Below are positions 15,763 through 24,518 of a stretch of DNA of 64,000 bases, one piece after another. The translations under genes were made by a program, and so were the position numbers. Below the pieces are notes generated by a model. It was not told the origin of the DNA. It did no database searches and saw only the letters and a program-made list of their open reading frames with translations. The first letter of the stretch is position 1. Each line of letters opens with the position of its first letter. Source of the stretch: Nonomuraea indica (GTDB lineage: Bacteria; Actinomycetota; Actinomycetes; Streptosporangiales; Streptosporangiaceae); NCBI RefSeq assembly GCF_002850745.1, contig NZ_PJOK01000064.1, forward strand, positions 113,873 to 177,872, read 5' to 3'.

Positions 15763-16898
15763 ACGCGCTCCAGCAGGACGGCCGAGCCGGAACCCGCCGC
15801 GCCGCTGACCGCCGCGACTCCGTAGCGGGCGCCGCGGCGGTGCAGCTCGTCCACGCAGGCGGCGATCAGGATGGCGCCGGTGGCGCCGAAGGCGTGGCCC
15901 ATGGCGATGGTGCCGCCGTTGACGTTGAAGCGGTCGTCGCCGACCCCGAGGTCCCGCTGGAACTTCAGGCAGAGCGCCGCGAAGGCCTCGGCGAACTCGA
16001 AGACCTCGACGTCGTCCGGCGACAGCCCGGCCTCGGCCAGCACCCGCTCGACCGCGAGCTGCCCGGCGGTGAGCATGGTGACCGGGTCGCCGACGGCGGT
16101 GGCGGCGCCGGCGACGCGGGCCAGCGGCGGCAGGTCGAGGTCGCGGCCGACGAGCACCAGCCCGGCCGCGTCGCAGAGGCTGGGCGAGGTGCCGCGGGTG
16201 TGCAGGTGGCTGACGGAGTCCAGCTCGGGCAGGTGCCTCAGGACGATCTCGTCCTGGCCGGGGGTCGCGGCGAAGGCGGGTTCCATGGCCGCGAGCGCGC
16301 CGAGCGTGGTGCCCGGCCGTACGTGCTCGTCGTGGGTGAGGTCGCTCACGGGGACGAGCGAGCGGGCGTGGCGGCCGGCGGCCCAGGCGTCCGCCGCCAG
16401 GGTCTGGGTGCGCAGGCCGTACGCGTCGAGCTCCTCGCGGGTGAAGCCCTCCAGAGTGGCGACGGTGTCGGCGGCGACGCCCATGTGGAGCGAGCCGACG
16501 GGCAGCGACCACAGCGGCCCGCGGTCGGAGAACATCGGGACGCGGGAGACCGACTCGACCCCGCCCGCGACCACGGTCCGGCGCGAGCCGGACGAGACGA
16601 GTGCGGCGGCGGTGCTCACGGCGTCGATGCCGGAGGTGCAGAAGCGGTTGAGCGTCATGCCGGGCGAGTCGAAGCCCGTGGTCAGCGCGGCGGTGCGGGC
16701 CAGGTTGCCGCCCTGGTCGCCGTGCTGGCCGGCGCAGCCCACCAGGAGATCGTCCGCCCCCCGCAGCCCGGTGCGTTCCACGAGGGCGGCGAGCAGGCCC
16801 TCCAGCATGGCGAGCGGTGTGACGTCGGCGAGGCCGCCGCCGGGGCGCGCCTTGCCGCGCGGGGTCCTGACGCACTCGTAGACGTAGGCCTCGCTCAT
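15759..16898 (-). CDS. thiolase-family acyltransferase with altered C-terminal motif
   Basis: 379 residues. The nucleophile Cys is in LNRFCTSGIDAVSTAA and the His of the second motif is in NGGTIAMGHAFGATGA, so the fold and oxyanion parts are intact. The third motif, usually CxGGGxG with the acid/base Cys, reads AVSGAAGSGSAVLL here: Ser stands at the Cys position. Thiolases without that Cys are less likely to do ordinary degradative thiolysis and may act on unusual substrates. It sits between the carotenoid oxygenase and LLM genes with 4-bp overlaps on both sides, so all three are translated together. Confidence 0.83.
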   Translation of the reverse strand: MSEAYVYECVRTPRGKARPGGGLADVTPLAMLEGLLAALVERTGLRGADDLLVGCAGQHGDQGGNLARTAALTTGFDSPGMTLNRFCTSGIDAVSTAAALVSSGSRRTVVAGGVESVSRVPMFSDRGPLWSLPVGSLHMGVAADTVATLEGFTREELDAYGLRTQTLAADAWAAGRHARSLVPVSDLTHDEHVRPGTTLGALAAMEPAFAATPGQDEIVLRHLPELDSVSHLHTRGTSPSLCDAAGLVLVGRDLDLPPLARVAGAATAVGDPVTMLTAGQLAVERVLAEAGLSPDDVEVFEFAEAFAALCLKFQRDLGVGDDRFNVNGGTIAMGHAFGATGAILIAACVDELHRRGARYGVAAVSGAAGSGSAVLLERV

Positions 16899-18328
16899 CG
16901 CAGCTGCTCCGCGCGTACCCAGGTGGCGTGGAAGCCGAGCGGCACGCGCTGCGGCAGCAGCACGCGGGCGACGGGCCCGTCGGAGATGCGCGACGCGTCG
17001 AGGATCTGGACCTCCGAACGGCCGGCGGCCGAGTCGGTGGCGAAGGTGACGAGGTAGCCGTCGTCCTCGCCGGTCGAGCCGTCGCGGGGCGCGAAGGGGG
17101 CCTCGCTGCCGTAGACGCCGGGGCCGTAGGAGTAGGTCTCCTTGGTTCCGGTGACGTTGTCGTAGCGGACCAGGCCGTCGAAGAGGTTGGTCTCGGCGTC
17201 GGCGACGGAGACGTTGTAGGCGTAGCGGGTGCGGTAGCCGGTGGAGCGGGCGTCGATAGAGGGGAACTCGGTGTTGTGGTTGCCGTCCACGTACTCCTCC
17301 GAGGTGCGCCCGGTGCGCAGGTCGAAGCGGTAGCGGTACATGCGCGCGTCGAGCTTGAGGTAGGCGATCATGCGGGTGAGCGGCGAACCGCCGCCGTGGG
17401 GCGCCGGGCGGGAGACGCGGCAGACGTCCATGACGATCTCCTCGCCCTCCTCCCAGGCGTTGACCACGTGGTAGATGTAGCAGGGCCTGGCCTCGAACCA
17501 GCGCACCTGATGGCCCCGCCTGGGGATCACGCCGAAGCGTGCGGGCAGCTCGCGGTCGAAGGTGAGCTTGTAGCGGCCCTGCCGGGCGGCGTCGAGGTCC
17601 TGGTAGAGCGGCAGGTCCATGAGGATCGCGTGGTTCTCGGTGATCGCCATGTCGTGGGGCAGCCGGGCGCCCGGCAGGTCCAGCTCGACGCAGTGCTCGA
17701 CCGCGCCGGACCGGCCGACGACGCCGTAGCGCAGGTACGGTGGCCGCGGCCCGTAGTCGAACCAGAACAGCTCGCCGGTGCGCTCGTCCACCTTGGGATG
17801 GGCCATGAAGTCGCCGTCGAGCGTGTCGAGGAAGGTGTCGACGCCGAGCGTCTCCAGGGAGAGCGGGTCCAGGGTGTACGGCGTGCCGCACAGGTACCAG
17901 GCGGCGAGGACCTTCCCCCGGTGGAAGATCACGTCGGTGTTGGCCGTGTCCTTGTACGGCAGGCCGCGCGCGTTGCCGAACGGGTTGCCCTCGGGGTTCT
18001 CCATGACGCCTGTCCACAGAGACCTGCCGGCGGCCGACTCGGCCTCGAAGGCGCGGGTGCGGATCCAGCGGTTGCGGTAGCGGGCCCTGCCGTTCTCGAA
18101 GTGCACGGCGTGGACCATGCCGTCGCCGTCGAACCAGTGGTAGCGCCCCTTCATCGGATAGCGGGCGTTGGGCCCGTTGCGCAGGTAGACGCCGTTCAGG
18201 TCGGCGGGGATACGCCCGATCACGGTGAGCTCGTCGGCGGTGACCTCGTCCTGGACCGGGGCGTAGACGCCCAGCAGGTACGGGTTCTGCTCCCCCGACT
18301 CGTCCATCATCACGACACTCTCGGCCAT
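16895..18328 (-). CDS. carotenoid cleavage dioxygenase (RPE65/CCD family)
   Basis: 477 residues forming the seven-bladed propeller of the family. The four iron-binding His are visible: FMAHPKVD (H177), LPHDMAIT (H225), YHVVNAWEEG (H287) and GFHATWV (H467). N-terminal YLRNGPNARYP and YHWFDGDGMVHAV are the family hallmark. These enzymes cleave a C=C bond of carotenoids, apocarotenoids or stilbenes (lignostilbene, isoeugenol type) to aldehydes or ketones. The downstream thiolase and LLM genes and the divergent acyl-CoA ligase suggest that the cleavage product is further oxidised and activated as a CoA ester. Its ATG 18328 lies next to a large operator dyad. Confidence 0.92.
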   Translation of the reverse strand: MAESVVMMDESGEQNPYLLGVYAPVQDEVTADELTVIGRIPADLNGVYLRNGPNARYPMKGRYHWFDGDGMVHAVHFENGRARYRNRWIRTRAFEAESAAGRSLWTGVMENPEGNPFGNARGLPYKDTANTDVIFHRGKVLAAWYLCGTPYTLDPLSLETLGVDTFLDTLDGDFMAHPKVDERTGELFWFDYGPRPPYLRYGVVGRSGAVEHCVELDLPGARLPHDMAITENHAILMDLPLYQDLDAARQGRYKLTFDRELPARFGVIPRRGHQVRWFEARPCYIYHVVNAWEEGEEIVMDVCRVSRPAPHGGGSPLTRMIAYLKLDARMYRYRFDLRTGRTSEEYVDGNHNTEFPSIDARSTGYRTRYAYNVSVADAETNLFDGLVRYDNVTGTKETYSYGPGVYGSEAPFAPRDGSTGEDDGYLVTFATDSAAGRSEVQILDASRISDGPVARVLLPQRVPLGFHATWVRAEQLR

Positions 18329-18337
18329 GACCGGAAG

Positions 18338-18392
18338 CTACGATAGAAGAAGCCAGGTGTCAACGTTGACGTGCTGGCTTCGGCTTTCGTAG
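18338..18392. promoter_or_regulatory. 55-bp dyad in the divergent promoter of the catabolic cluster
   Basis: A perfect 12-mer GTCAACGTTGAC (18359-18370) is flanked symmetrically by AAGCCAG (18350-18356) / CTGGCTT (18374-18380) and CTACGA (18338-18343) / TCGTAG (18387-18392). All are centred at about 18365. It lies between the carotenoid-oxygenase and CoA-ligase genes and could bind one dimeric or tetrameric regulator controlling both operons. No regulator gene is adjacent. Confidence 0.7.
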
Positions 18393-18420
18393 TGTTCGGC
18401 CATCACCGATGGGAGTCGCG

Positions 18421-19950
18421 ATGACGCATTCCGCCGATCGGATCGCCCGCTACACCGCCGAGGGCTGGTGGACGGCCGAGACCATCGACCAGCTGCTCAG
18501 GACCCAGGTGGCGGCGCGTCCCGGCGCCACGGCCGTCGTCGACCCGCCCGACAAGACGATCGGACCGCCGAAGCGGCTGACCTGGGCGCAGCTCGACGCG
18601 GAGGTCGGCAGGCTCGCCGGCGTGCTCCATGCCCGCGGCGTCGGACCGGGCGACGTGGTCGCCATGCAGCTGCCCAACAGCGTCGAGCTCGTGGTGAGCT
18701 TCCTCGCGATCGTACGGCTCGGCGCCACCGTCACCCCCTTCCCCGTGCAGTACCGCGAGTACGAGCTGGCCCAGCTGCTGCCGTTGTCGGCCGCCACGCT
18801 CCTGGTCACGGGGCCCGAGTCGCGCGCGCCGGAGGGCACCCCGACGCTCTCGTGGCCCGCCGACCTGGAAGGCGTCACCGGTCCCGAGGCGCCGCGCCGC
18901 GTCGCCGATCCGGCCGAGCGGGTCACGATCTGCTGGACCTCCGGCACCGAGGCCACGCCCAAGGGCGTGCCCAGGTGCCACTACGACTGGCTCGCCGTCG
19001 CCGCCATCTGCACCGCCGCGCCCGCCCTGAGCGCCCGCGACGTGATACTCAACCCCTTCCCCATGGTCAACATGGCCGCCATCGGCGGCGTCCTGCTCCC
19101 CTGGCTGCGCACCGGAGCCGTGCTGGTCCAGCACCACCCCTTCCACCTGCCCACCTACCTGGCGCAGATCGCCGACGAGAAGGTCACCTACACGCTGGCC
19201 CCGCCCGCCCTGCTCTCCCTCCTGCTGCACCAGGGCGTGACGGTCGCGGAGTCGCTCACCAGGATCGGCTCGGGCTCGGCGCCGCTGCCGCCGCCCATGG
19301 TCAAGGGCTGGCAGGAGCGGCACGGCATCGCCGTCATCAACTTCTTCGGCTCCAACGAGGGCGTCACCCTGCTCTCCGACCCCGAGCGCATGCCCGACCC
19401 CGAGATCCGGGCCCGATACTTCCCCCGCCCCACGATGCCGGGAGTGCGGGTCAAGCTCGTCTCGCCGGACGGCGTGGAGATCACCGAGCCGGGGACACCG
19501 GGAGAGCTGCGGCTCAGCGGCCCCACCGTCTTCGCGGGCTACCTGCCCGGCACCGCGGCCCTCGACCCGTTCGACGAGGAGGGCTACCTGCGGACGGGCG
19601 ACCTGTTCGAGATCGCCGGCGACGAGGGCCAGTACCTGCGTTACGTGGACCGCGCCAAGGACATCGTCATCCGCGGCGGCATGAACATCTCCCCCGCCGA
19701 GCTGGAGTCGCTGCTCGCCGGTCATCCCTCGATCGCCGAGGTGGCCGTGGTCGGCTACCCCGACGAGGTGCTGGGAGAGAAGGTCTGCGCGGTCGCCGTC
19801 CCCAAGGGCGAGATCTCCCTGGAGTCGGTGGTCGCCTTCCTCCGCGACAAGGGCATCGCCTCCTACAAGCTCCCCGAGCGGCTGGAGCTGGTGGACGCGC
19901 TGCCCCGGAACCCGGTCGGCAAGATCCTGAAGCGGGAGCTGAAGCTGTGA
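18421..19950 (+). CDS. AMP-dependent acyl-CoA synthetase/ligase
   Basis: 509 residues from ATG 18421, with GGGAG five bases upstream; the in-frame ATG at 18409 includes that GGGAG and is less likely. ANL-superfamily motifs: ICWTSGTEATPKGVP (A3 P-loop), NFFGSNEG (A5), GYLRTGDLFE (A7), RAKDIVIRGGMNISPAELE (A8), and NPVGKILKREL (A10 Lys). It adenylates a carboxylic acid and transfers it to CoA. The substrate is unknown; the neighbouring carotenoid oxygenase suggests an isoprenoid or aromatic acid. The stop overlaps the start of the next gene (GTGA). Confidence 0.88.
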   Translation: MTHSADRIARYTAEGWWTAETIDQLLRTQVAARPGATAVVDPPDKTIGPPKRLTWAQLDAEVGRLAGVLHARGVGPGDVVAMQLPNSVELVVSFLAIVRLGATVTPFPVQYREYELAQLLPLSAATLLVTGPESRAPEGTPTLSWPADLEGVTGPEAPRRVADPAERVTICWTSGTEATPKGVPRCHYDWLAVAAICTAAPALSARDVILNPFPMVNMAAIGGVLLPWLRTGAVLVQHHPFHLPTYLAQIADEKVTYTLAPPALLSLLLHQGVTVAESLTRIGSGSAPLPPPMVKGWQERHGIAVINFFGSNEGVTLLSDPERMPDPEIRARYFPRPTMPGVRVKLVSPDGVEITEPGTPGELRLSGPTVFAGYLPGTAALDPFDEEGYLRTGDLFEIAGDEGQYLRYVDRAKDIVIRGGMNISPAELESLLAGHPSIAEVAVVGYPDEVLGEKVCAVAVPKGEISLESVVAFLRDKGIASYKLPERLELVDALPRNPVGKILKRELKL

Positions 19951-21125
19951 TCCGTGTCCTGGGCGGCTACCAGACCGACTTCGCCCGTTCGGGTGTGGGC
20001 CTGTTCGACCTGCTCCACGAGTCCTGTCTCGGCGCGCTGGCGGCGGCCGGCGTGCCCGCGGAGGACGTGCAGGTGGCCCATGTCGGCAACCTGGCCGGTG
20101 AGCTGTTCGCCGGCCAGGCGCACCTCGGTGGCATGGTCGCCGCCGTCCACCCCGCGTGGGCGATGCTGCCCACGTCGCGGCACGAGGCGGCCTGCGCCTC
20201 CGGGTCCATGGCGGTGCTGGCCGCCATGGCCGACCTGGAGGCGGGCCGGTACGACGTGGCGCTGGTCGTGGGCGTGGAGGTGATGCGCAACGTCGGCGCC
20301 AAGGAGGCCGCCCGGAACCTCGGCTGCGCCGCCTGGGCGGGGCGCGAGGCGACCTCGGCCGACTACCCGTGGCCGGCGCTGTTCGCCGAGATCGCCGAGG
20401 AGGTGGACGCGCGCTACGGACTCTCCCACGAGCACCTGGCGCGCATCGCCGACGTCAACCACGGCAACGCGCTGCGCAACCCGCTCGCCCAGACCCGCTC
20501 GTGGACGTTCCCCGACGGCTGCTTCGACGAGGACGACGAGCTCAACCCGGTCGTCGAGGGGCGGCTGCGCAAGTACGACTGCGGGCGCATCACCGACGGG
20601 GCCGCCGCCGTCGTGCTCGCCTCCGACCGGTACGGCGGGCGCGGCCCCGTCATCTCGGGATGGGGGCACCGGACGGCGCCGATGCTGCTGAAGGACAAGC
20701 TGGCCGTGCGGGAGCCGTACCTCTTCCCGCACCTGCGCCAGGCGGTGCTCGACACCTACCGGCGGGCCGGTCTCGACGGTCCCGCCGCGGTGGACGTGAT
20801 CGAGACGCACGACTGCTTCACCATCACCGAGTACGTCGCCCTCGACCACCTCGGTCTGACCCCGCCCGGCGAGTCGTGGCGGGCGATCGAGGCGGGCGTG
20901 ATCGACTTCGACGGGAGCCTGCCGGTGAACCCGTCAGGCGGCCTCATCGGCCTCGGCCACCCCGTGGGAGCCACCGGCGTGCGCATGCTGCACGACGCCG
21001 CCCGCCAGGTCTCCGGTACGGCGGGCCCGTGCCAGGTCCCGGGCGCCCGCACCGCGCTGACGCTGAACATCGGCGGCAGCTGCACCACGGTCGCGCTGTT
21101 CGCCGTCACGGCGGCCGACGACTGA
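19947..21125 (+). CDS. SCP-x/lipid-transfer-type thiolase-like protein
   Basis: 392 residues from GTG 19947, which overlaps the ligase stop. Active-site Cys is in HEAACASGSMAVLAAM and the His in GGLIGLGHPVGATGVRM. VVGVEVMRNVG and ETHDCFTITEYVAL are typical of the SCP-x thiolase group, where the latter carries the His/Asp pair of the non-degradative lipid-transfer-protein class. The usual DUF35 or MaoC partner is absent. With the ligase, it likely completes side-chain shortening of an acyl-CoA, in the manner of steroid-type degradation. Coupling to the ligase suggests they act in sequence. Confidence 0.85.
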   Translation: MIRVLGGYQTDFARSGVGLFDLLHESCLGALAAAGVPAEDVQVAHVGNLAGELFAGQAHLGGMVAAVHPAWAMLPTSRHEAACASGSMAVLAAMADLEAGRYDVALVVGVEVMRNVGAKEAARNLGCAAWAGREATSADYPWPALFAEIAEEVDARYGLSHEHLARIADVNHGNALRNPLAQTRSWTFPDGCFDEDDELNPVVEGRLRKYDCGRITDGAAAVVLASDRYGGRGPVISGWGHRTAPMLLKDKLAVREPYLFPHLRQAVLDTYRRAGLDGPAAVDVIETHDCFTITEYVALDHLGLTPPGESWRAIEAGVIDFDGSLPVNPSGGLIGLGHPVGATGVRMLHDAARQVSGTAGPCQVPGARTALTLNIGGSCTTVALFAVTAADD

Positions 21126-21138
21126 CCACCGGCCGCCG

Positions 21139-22071
21139 TCACCCGGTCGCGTCGCGCTCCGGCAGGGCGAAACGCACCCGTTCGCGGCTGATCGCCTCGC
21201 CGCAGGAGCAACAGCGCAGGCAGGGACGGAACGGCAGGCCGCACGCCTGATGGGTGACACGCAGGTCCGTGTCGGGCGGGCCCGTGTACCACCGCTGCGC
21301 CCAGTCCACGAGGAAGGCGAAGATCCCGAAGAAGTCGAGGCCCTTGTCCGTCAGGTGGTACCTCGGCCGCGCGCCCGGCTCCTCCACCTCCAGCACGCCG
21401 AGATCCGTGAAGCGCCGCAGCCGGCTCGACAGCACGGACGGCGCCACCCCCAGCTCCCCCTGGAAGTCGGCGAAGCGCCGCAGCCCGAGGAAGGCCGCGG
21501 CCAGGATCACCGTGCTCCACCGGTCGCCCAGCACCTCGAAGGTCTCCGGGAGGTACGACAGCGGGTCGGCCGCGCCCCTGACCGTCCTGCGGTGCAGGCG
21601 CGGCACGGTCACCTGCGCGAACGTGGCCGCGCCACGGACCGTCGCGGTGTCGCGCGCGGTCACCGGGGCGTGGCCGCAGCTCGCGCACCCCAGCTCCACG
21701 TCCGCGCGCTTGCCGCAGGCCGTGTGGACCAGCTCGGGCAGCCCGTGCCGCCTCGGCACCCACCTGCGCTCCCACGACCAGATCTCCACCAGCACCGGCC
21801 ACAGCTCCACGGCCCGCTCGGTGAGCCGGTATTCGGTCCTGGTGCGGCCCTCCTCGCGGTACGGCACCGGCTTCAGCAGGTCGCCCGCGACCATCTCCTT
21901 CAGCCTGTTCGCCAGCACCGACTCCGACATGCCGAGCTCGTCACGCCAGTCGGCGAAGCGGCGCACGTGCAGGAGGAACGCACGCTGGAGGATCAGCAGG
22001 GTCCACTGGTCGCTCACGGCCAGCAGCGCCTGCCCGATCGCGCTGGGGCGCTCCACTGCGCACTCCTTCAC
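21139..22071 (-). CDS. tandem HxlR-type regulator, two wHTH domains in one chain
   Basis: 310 residues holding two HxlR domains. The first has SDQWTLLILQRAFLLHVRRF and ELGMSESVLANRLKEMVAGD; the second has GDRWSTVILAAAFLGLRRF and ELGVAPSVLSSRLRRFTDLG. Each is followed by a Cys-rich segment (GCASCGH and RPCLRCCSCGE), which may form a zinc ribbon or a redox sensor. A single chain can thus act like a pre-formed dimer. It converges with the SCP-x-like thiolase and is the nearest regulator to the catabolic cluster, though 2.8 kb from its dyad. HxlR proteins often sense aldehydes or thiol stress. Confidence 0.85.
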   Translation of the reverse strand: MKECAVERPSAIGQALLAVSDQWTLLILQRAFLLHVRRFADWRDELGMSESVLANRLKEMVAGDLLKPVPYREEGRTRTEYRLTERAVELWPVLVEIWSWERRWVPRRHGLPELVHTACGKRADVELGCASCGHAPVTARDTATVRGAATFAQVTVPRLHRRTVRGAADPLSYLPETFEVLGDRWSTVILAAAFLGLRRFADFQGELGVAPSVLSSRLRRFTDLGVLEVEEPGARPRYHLTDKGLDFFGIFAFLVDWAQRWYTGPPDTDLRVTHQACGLPFRPCLRCCSCGEAISRERVRFALPERDATG

Positions 22072-22085
22072 CCGATTGACTTTCG

Positions 22086-23021
22086 TTATGAGAGTACCGG
22101 GCCCTCCTTCCTCCGGCGGGTTCCGGTGGACACGGCGGGCGTGTCACCGGAGGGGGCGTCGGTGACGTGGCAGGCGCCGGAGGCGCGGAACGGCTCGGCG
22201 AGCTGGGCCAGGTAGCCGGTGGGGTAGTTCGGTTTGGCGGCCATGCCGAGCTGGTCGGAGGTGAAACGACGGTCGGGGTCGTAGGAGAAGGTGCCGAGCA
22301 GGTGGTCCCAGATCAGGGTGAACAGCCCGAAGTTGACGTCGCCGATGCCGGCCCACTTCAGGTGGTGGAAACGGTGCCCCTCGTTGAGCGCGAGCACGTA
22401 CGTGAGCGCGCCGACGCGGTAGTCGGCGTTGGAGTGCTGGAGCAGCAGCTGGACGGCGACGATGACGGCCAGCGCGGAGGCGACGTCGAACGGCAGCCCG
22501 ATGAGGACGAGCGGGGCGACGCCGACGGCCATCTCCAGGGTCTGGTGCAGAGGGTGCTTCATCAGGCCGTTGAAGCCGTAGAAGCGCTTGATCGAATGGT
22601 GGACGGCGTGGAAGCGCCACAGCACGCCGATCTTGTGGCTGGCGTAGTGAGTCAGCGTGATGCCGAGGTCGGCGATCAGGACCGCCCCGAGGACCTGCAG
22701 CGCGAAGGGCCAGGAGCGCGGCCACACGTCGGCGACGGTGACGGTGGCGGCCAGCAGCGGGATGACTCCGACGCTGACGAGCAGCAGCAGTTCGTTGACG
22801 CCGGCGTGCGCGACGTCGCGGCCGCCGTCACCGGCCGCCCTGTTCCAATCGGCCTCGTACGGCAGGACCCGTTCGGCGGCGAAGGAGCAGCCGATCGCGG
22901 CCAGCAGCAGGCCGACGAGCCAGAGCTTGGAGCCGCCGGAGGCGGCCACGGCGACGGCGGCGCCGTTGACGCCGAGCAGCATGAACGGCACGTAGCCGTA
23001 GCGGATCAAGGTGCGATACAT
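22086..23021 (-). CDS. sterol desaturase/fatty acid hydroxylase-family membrane protein
   Basis: 311 residues with several membrane helices and the three His boxes of the family: THYASHK, RFHAVHHS and EGHRFHHLKW. These ligate a di-iron centre for O2-dependent hydroxylation or desaturation of lipids or carotenoids. HWRFH-type spacing and NADYRV are also familiar from the bacterial branch. Its start overlaps the end of the AraC gene by 16 bp, so it is read from the AraC transcript. The C-terminal 40 residues are charged and poorly conserved. Substrate unknown; proximity to the carotenoid oxygenase is suggestive only. Confidence 0.85.
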   Translation of the reverse strand: MYRTLIRYGYVPFMLLGVNGAAVAVAASGGSKLWLVGLLLAAIGCSFAAERVLPYEADWNRAAGDGGRDVAHAGVNELLLLVSVGVIPLLAATVTVADVWPRSWPFALQVLGAVLIADLGITLTHYASHKIGVLWRFHAVHHSIKRFYGFNGLMKHPLHQTLEMAVGVAPLVLIGLPFDVASALAVIVAVQLLLQHSNADYRVGALTYVLALNEGHRFHHLKWAGIGDVNFGLFTLIWDHLLGTFSYDPDRRFTSDQLGMAAKPNYPTGYLAQLAEPFRASGACHVTDAPSGDTPAVSTGTRRRKEGPVLS

Positions 23022-23902
23022 GCCGTCCAGCGTCGCGGCGACGGGGCGGGCGAGGCTTGGACGGATCCGCTGACCTCGCCTGAGAACCTGTCCGCCGCGC
23101 CGGGGCGGACGGCGTGCAGCAGGCGCGAGGGGGCCATGCCGAACATCTCGCGGCAGGCACGGGTCAGGTGGGAGCTGTCGGCGAATCCGGCGCCATGGGC
23201 GGCCTCGGTCAGCGTGGCGCCGCCGCGCACCGTCTCCATGGCGTGCAGCAGCCGGGCCCAGCGCCGCCAGGCCGGGTACGGCAGGTGCAGGTGCTCGGCG
23301 AACAGGTGACCCAGCCGGCTGGCCGACAGGCCCACGCGGGCGGCCAGTTCCTCCAGCGGCAGGGGGCCGCTGATCAGCTGCGGGATCGCCTCCAGAGCGC
23401 GGGCCAGCGCCACCGGAAGCCGCTCACGCTCCCGGTCCGACGCGGCCGAGCAGAGCACGGCCGGCACCGGGGACACCGCAGCCCCGGGTGTGCCCGGCCG
23501 TGGACCGGCCGCGGCCTGCCAGGTTCCCACCTCGGCGGCGTCGCCGCTCGCGGCCACCCGGGCGGTGGCCGCCCGGCCGGCACGCCCGGCCGGATCGAGG
23601 TAGGCCAGGAGGCCATGCGCGCCCGGAGCGGCGCGCAGCTCGTGCCGGTGACCGGCGGGAATGATCGCGGCACTCACCTGGCGCTGGTGACCGCGCCGGT
23701 CGGCCAGGGTCACCTCGCCGCCGAACACCAGGAGAACCTGGACGGCGGCGTGCGCGTGCGGGGCGGCCGAGCCGATCCCGCCGGTGAAGGCCAGCAGTCC
23801 CGGCGCGGCGGTCGCCGTTCCTGCCCAGCTCACCGCAGGGGAGCCGCCGCTCGCCGGGCGACGCCGGCCCGGCGCTCTCTCCCCCATCACGCGATCCTGC
23901 AT
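23006..23902 (-). CDS. AraC-family transcriptional regulator with N-terminal cupin
   Basis: 298 residues. The N-terminal half is a cupin-like sensor (HAAVQVLLVFGGEVTL, IIPAGHRHELRAAPGAHG). The C-terminal AraC DNA-binding part shows PLPLEELAARVGLSASRLGH and TLTEAAHGAGFADSSHLTRA, the two HTH units. Position next to the desaturase gene, whose start it overlaps, suggests it controls that gene. The divergent AraC at 24006 has only the DNA-binding part. ATG 23902 could be replaced by a later Met (MGERAPG, 23887). Confidence 0.85.
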   Translation of the reverse strand: MQDRVMGERAPGRRRPASGGSPAVSWAGTATAAPGLLAFTGGIGSAAPHAHAAVQVLLVFGGEVTLADRRGHQRQVSAAIIPAGHRHELRAAPGAHGLLAYLDPAGRAGRAATARVAASGDAAEVGTWQAAAGPRPGTPGAAVSPVPAVLCSAASDRERERLPVALARALEAIPQLISGPLPLEELAARVGLSASRLGHLFAEHLHLPYPAWRRWARLLHAMETVRGGATLTEAAHGAGFADSSHLTRACREMFGMAPSRLLHAVRPGAADRFSGEVSGSVQASPAPSPRRWTACIAP

Positions 23903-24005
23903 ATCGCGATTATCGGTGCGAACTTTCGGTGATGCGTCACACCGCCGTCGCCGGCGAGCGGCCCCGGACTAGGCAACTGCGGCCCGACATGGCACGATCT
24001 CGCAG

Positions 24006-24440
24006 GTGACGAGCAGTTCCACCGCGGCGCAGCGCCTCACCGACCTCGCCCGGCTGCGCCGCGTCCGCGACCGGATCGACCGCGAGTACGCGCAGCCCCT
24101 GGACGTCGAGGCGCTCGCCCGCGGCGCGCACATGTCGGCCGGGCACCTCAGCCGCGAGTTCAGGCGCGCGTACGGCGAGTCGCCGTACTCCTATCTGATG
24201 ACGCGGCGCATCGAGCGGGCGATGGCGCTGCTGCGCCGCGGCGACCTCAGCGTCACCGAGGTCTGCTTCGCGGTCGGCTGCTCGTCCCTGGGCACCTTCA
24301 GCACCCGCTTCACCGAGCTGGTCGGCATGCCGCCCAGCGCCTACCGGCGCGAGGCGGCGGACTCCGCGGCGGGGATGCCGTCGTGCGTGGCCAAACAGGT
24401 GACCAGACCGATCCGGTCTCGACAGGCGGCTGGCCCGTGA
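24006..24440 (+). CDS. short AraC-type DNA-binding protein
   Basis: 144 residues from GTG 24006, essentially only the double HTH of AraC proteins: PLDVEALARGAHMSAGHLSR and LSVTEVCFAVGCSSLGTFST, then FTELVGMPPSAYRRE. Such stand-alone AraC domains of about 140 residues in actinobacteria are often found with a VOC or glyoxalase enzyme gene; none follows here, and the next gene is the DGPF protein 155 bp downstream. The VOC gene may have been lost. Regulatory target unknown. Confidence 0.8.
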   Translation: MTSSSTAAQRLTDLARLRRVRDRIDREYAQPLDVEALARGAHMSAGHLSREFRRAYGESPYSYLMTRRIERAMALLRRGDLSVTEVCFAVGCSSLGTFSTRFTELVGMPPSAYRREAADSAAGMPSCVAKQVTRPIRSRQAAGP

Positions 24441-24518
24441 CGCTCTTCGGCGGCGTCCCGGCCGCGGCGCACGCTGATGCCACGGGCTGCGTCCCGGCGA
24501 GCGATTTCTTCGGGATCG

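Noticed and set aside
14821..16875. A 684-residue open frame covering several genes on the minus strand.
   Set aside because: Only its last 313 residues (from 15762) look like a protein family; the upstream part is the thiolase gene read in another frame.
15840..17057. Long plus-strand open frames opposite the catabolic operon.
   Set aside because: High GC gives long antisense frames; composition is low complexity (Gly, Arg, Ala, Glu), with no domain.
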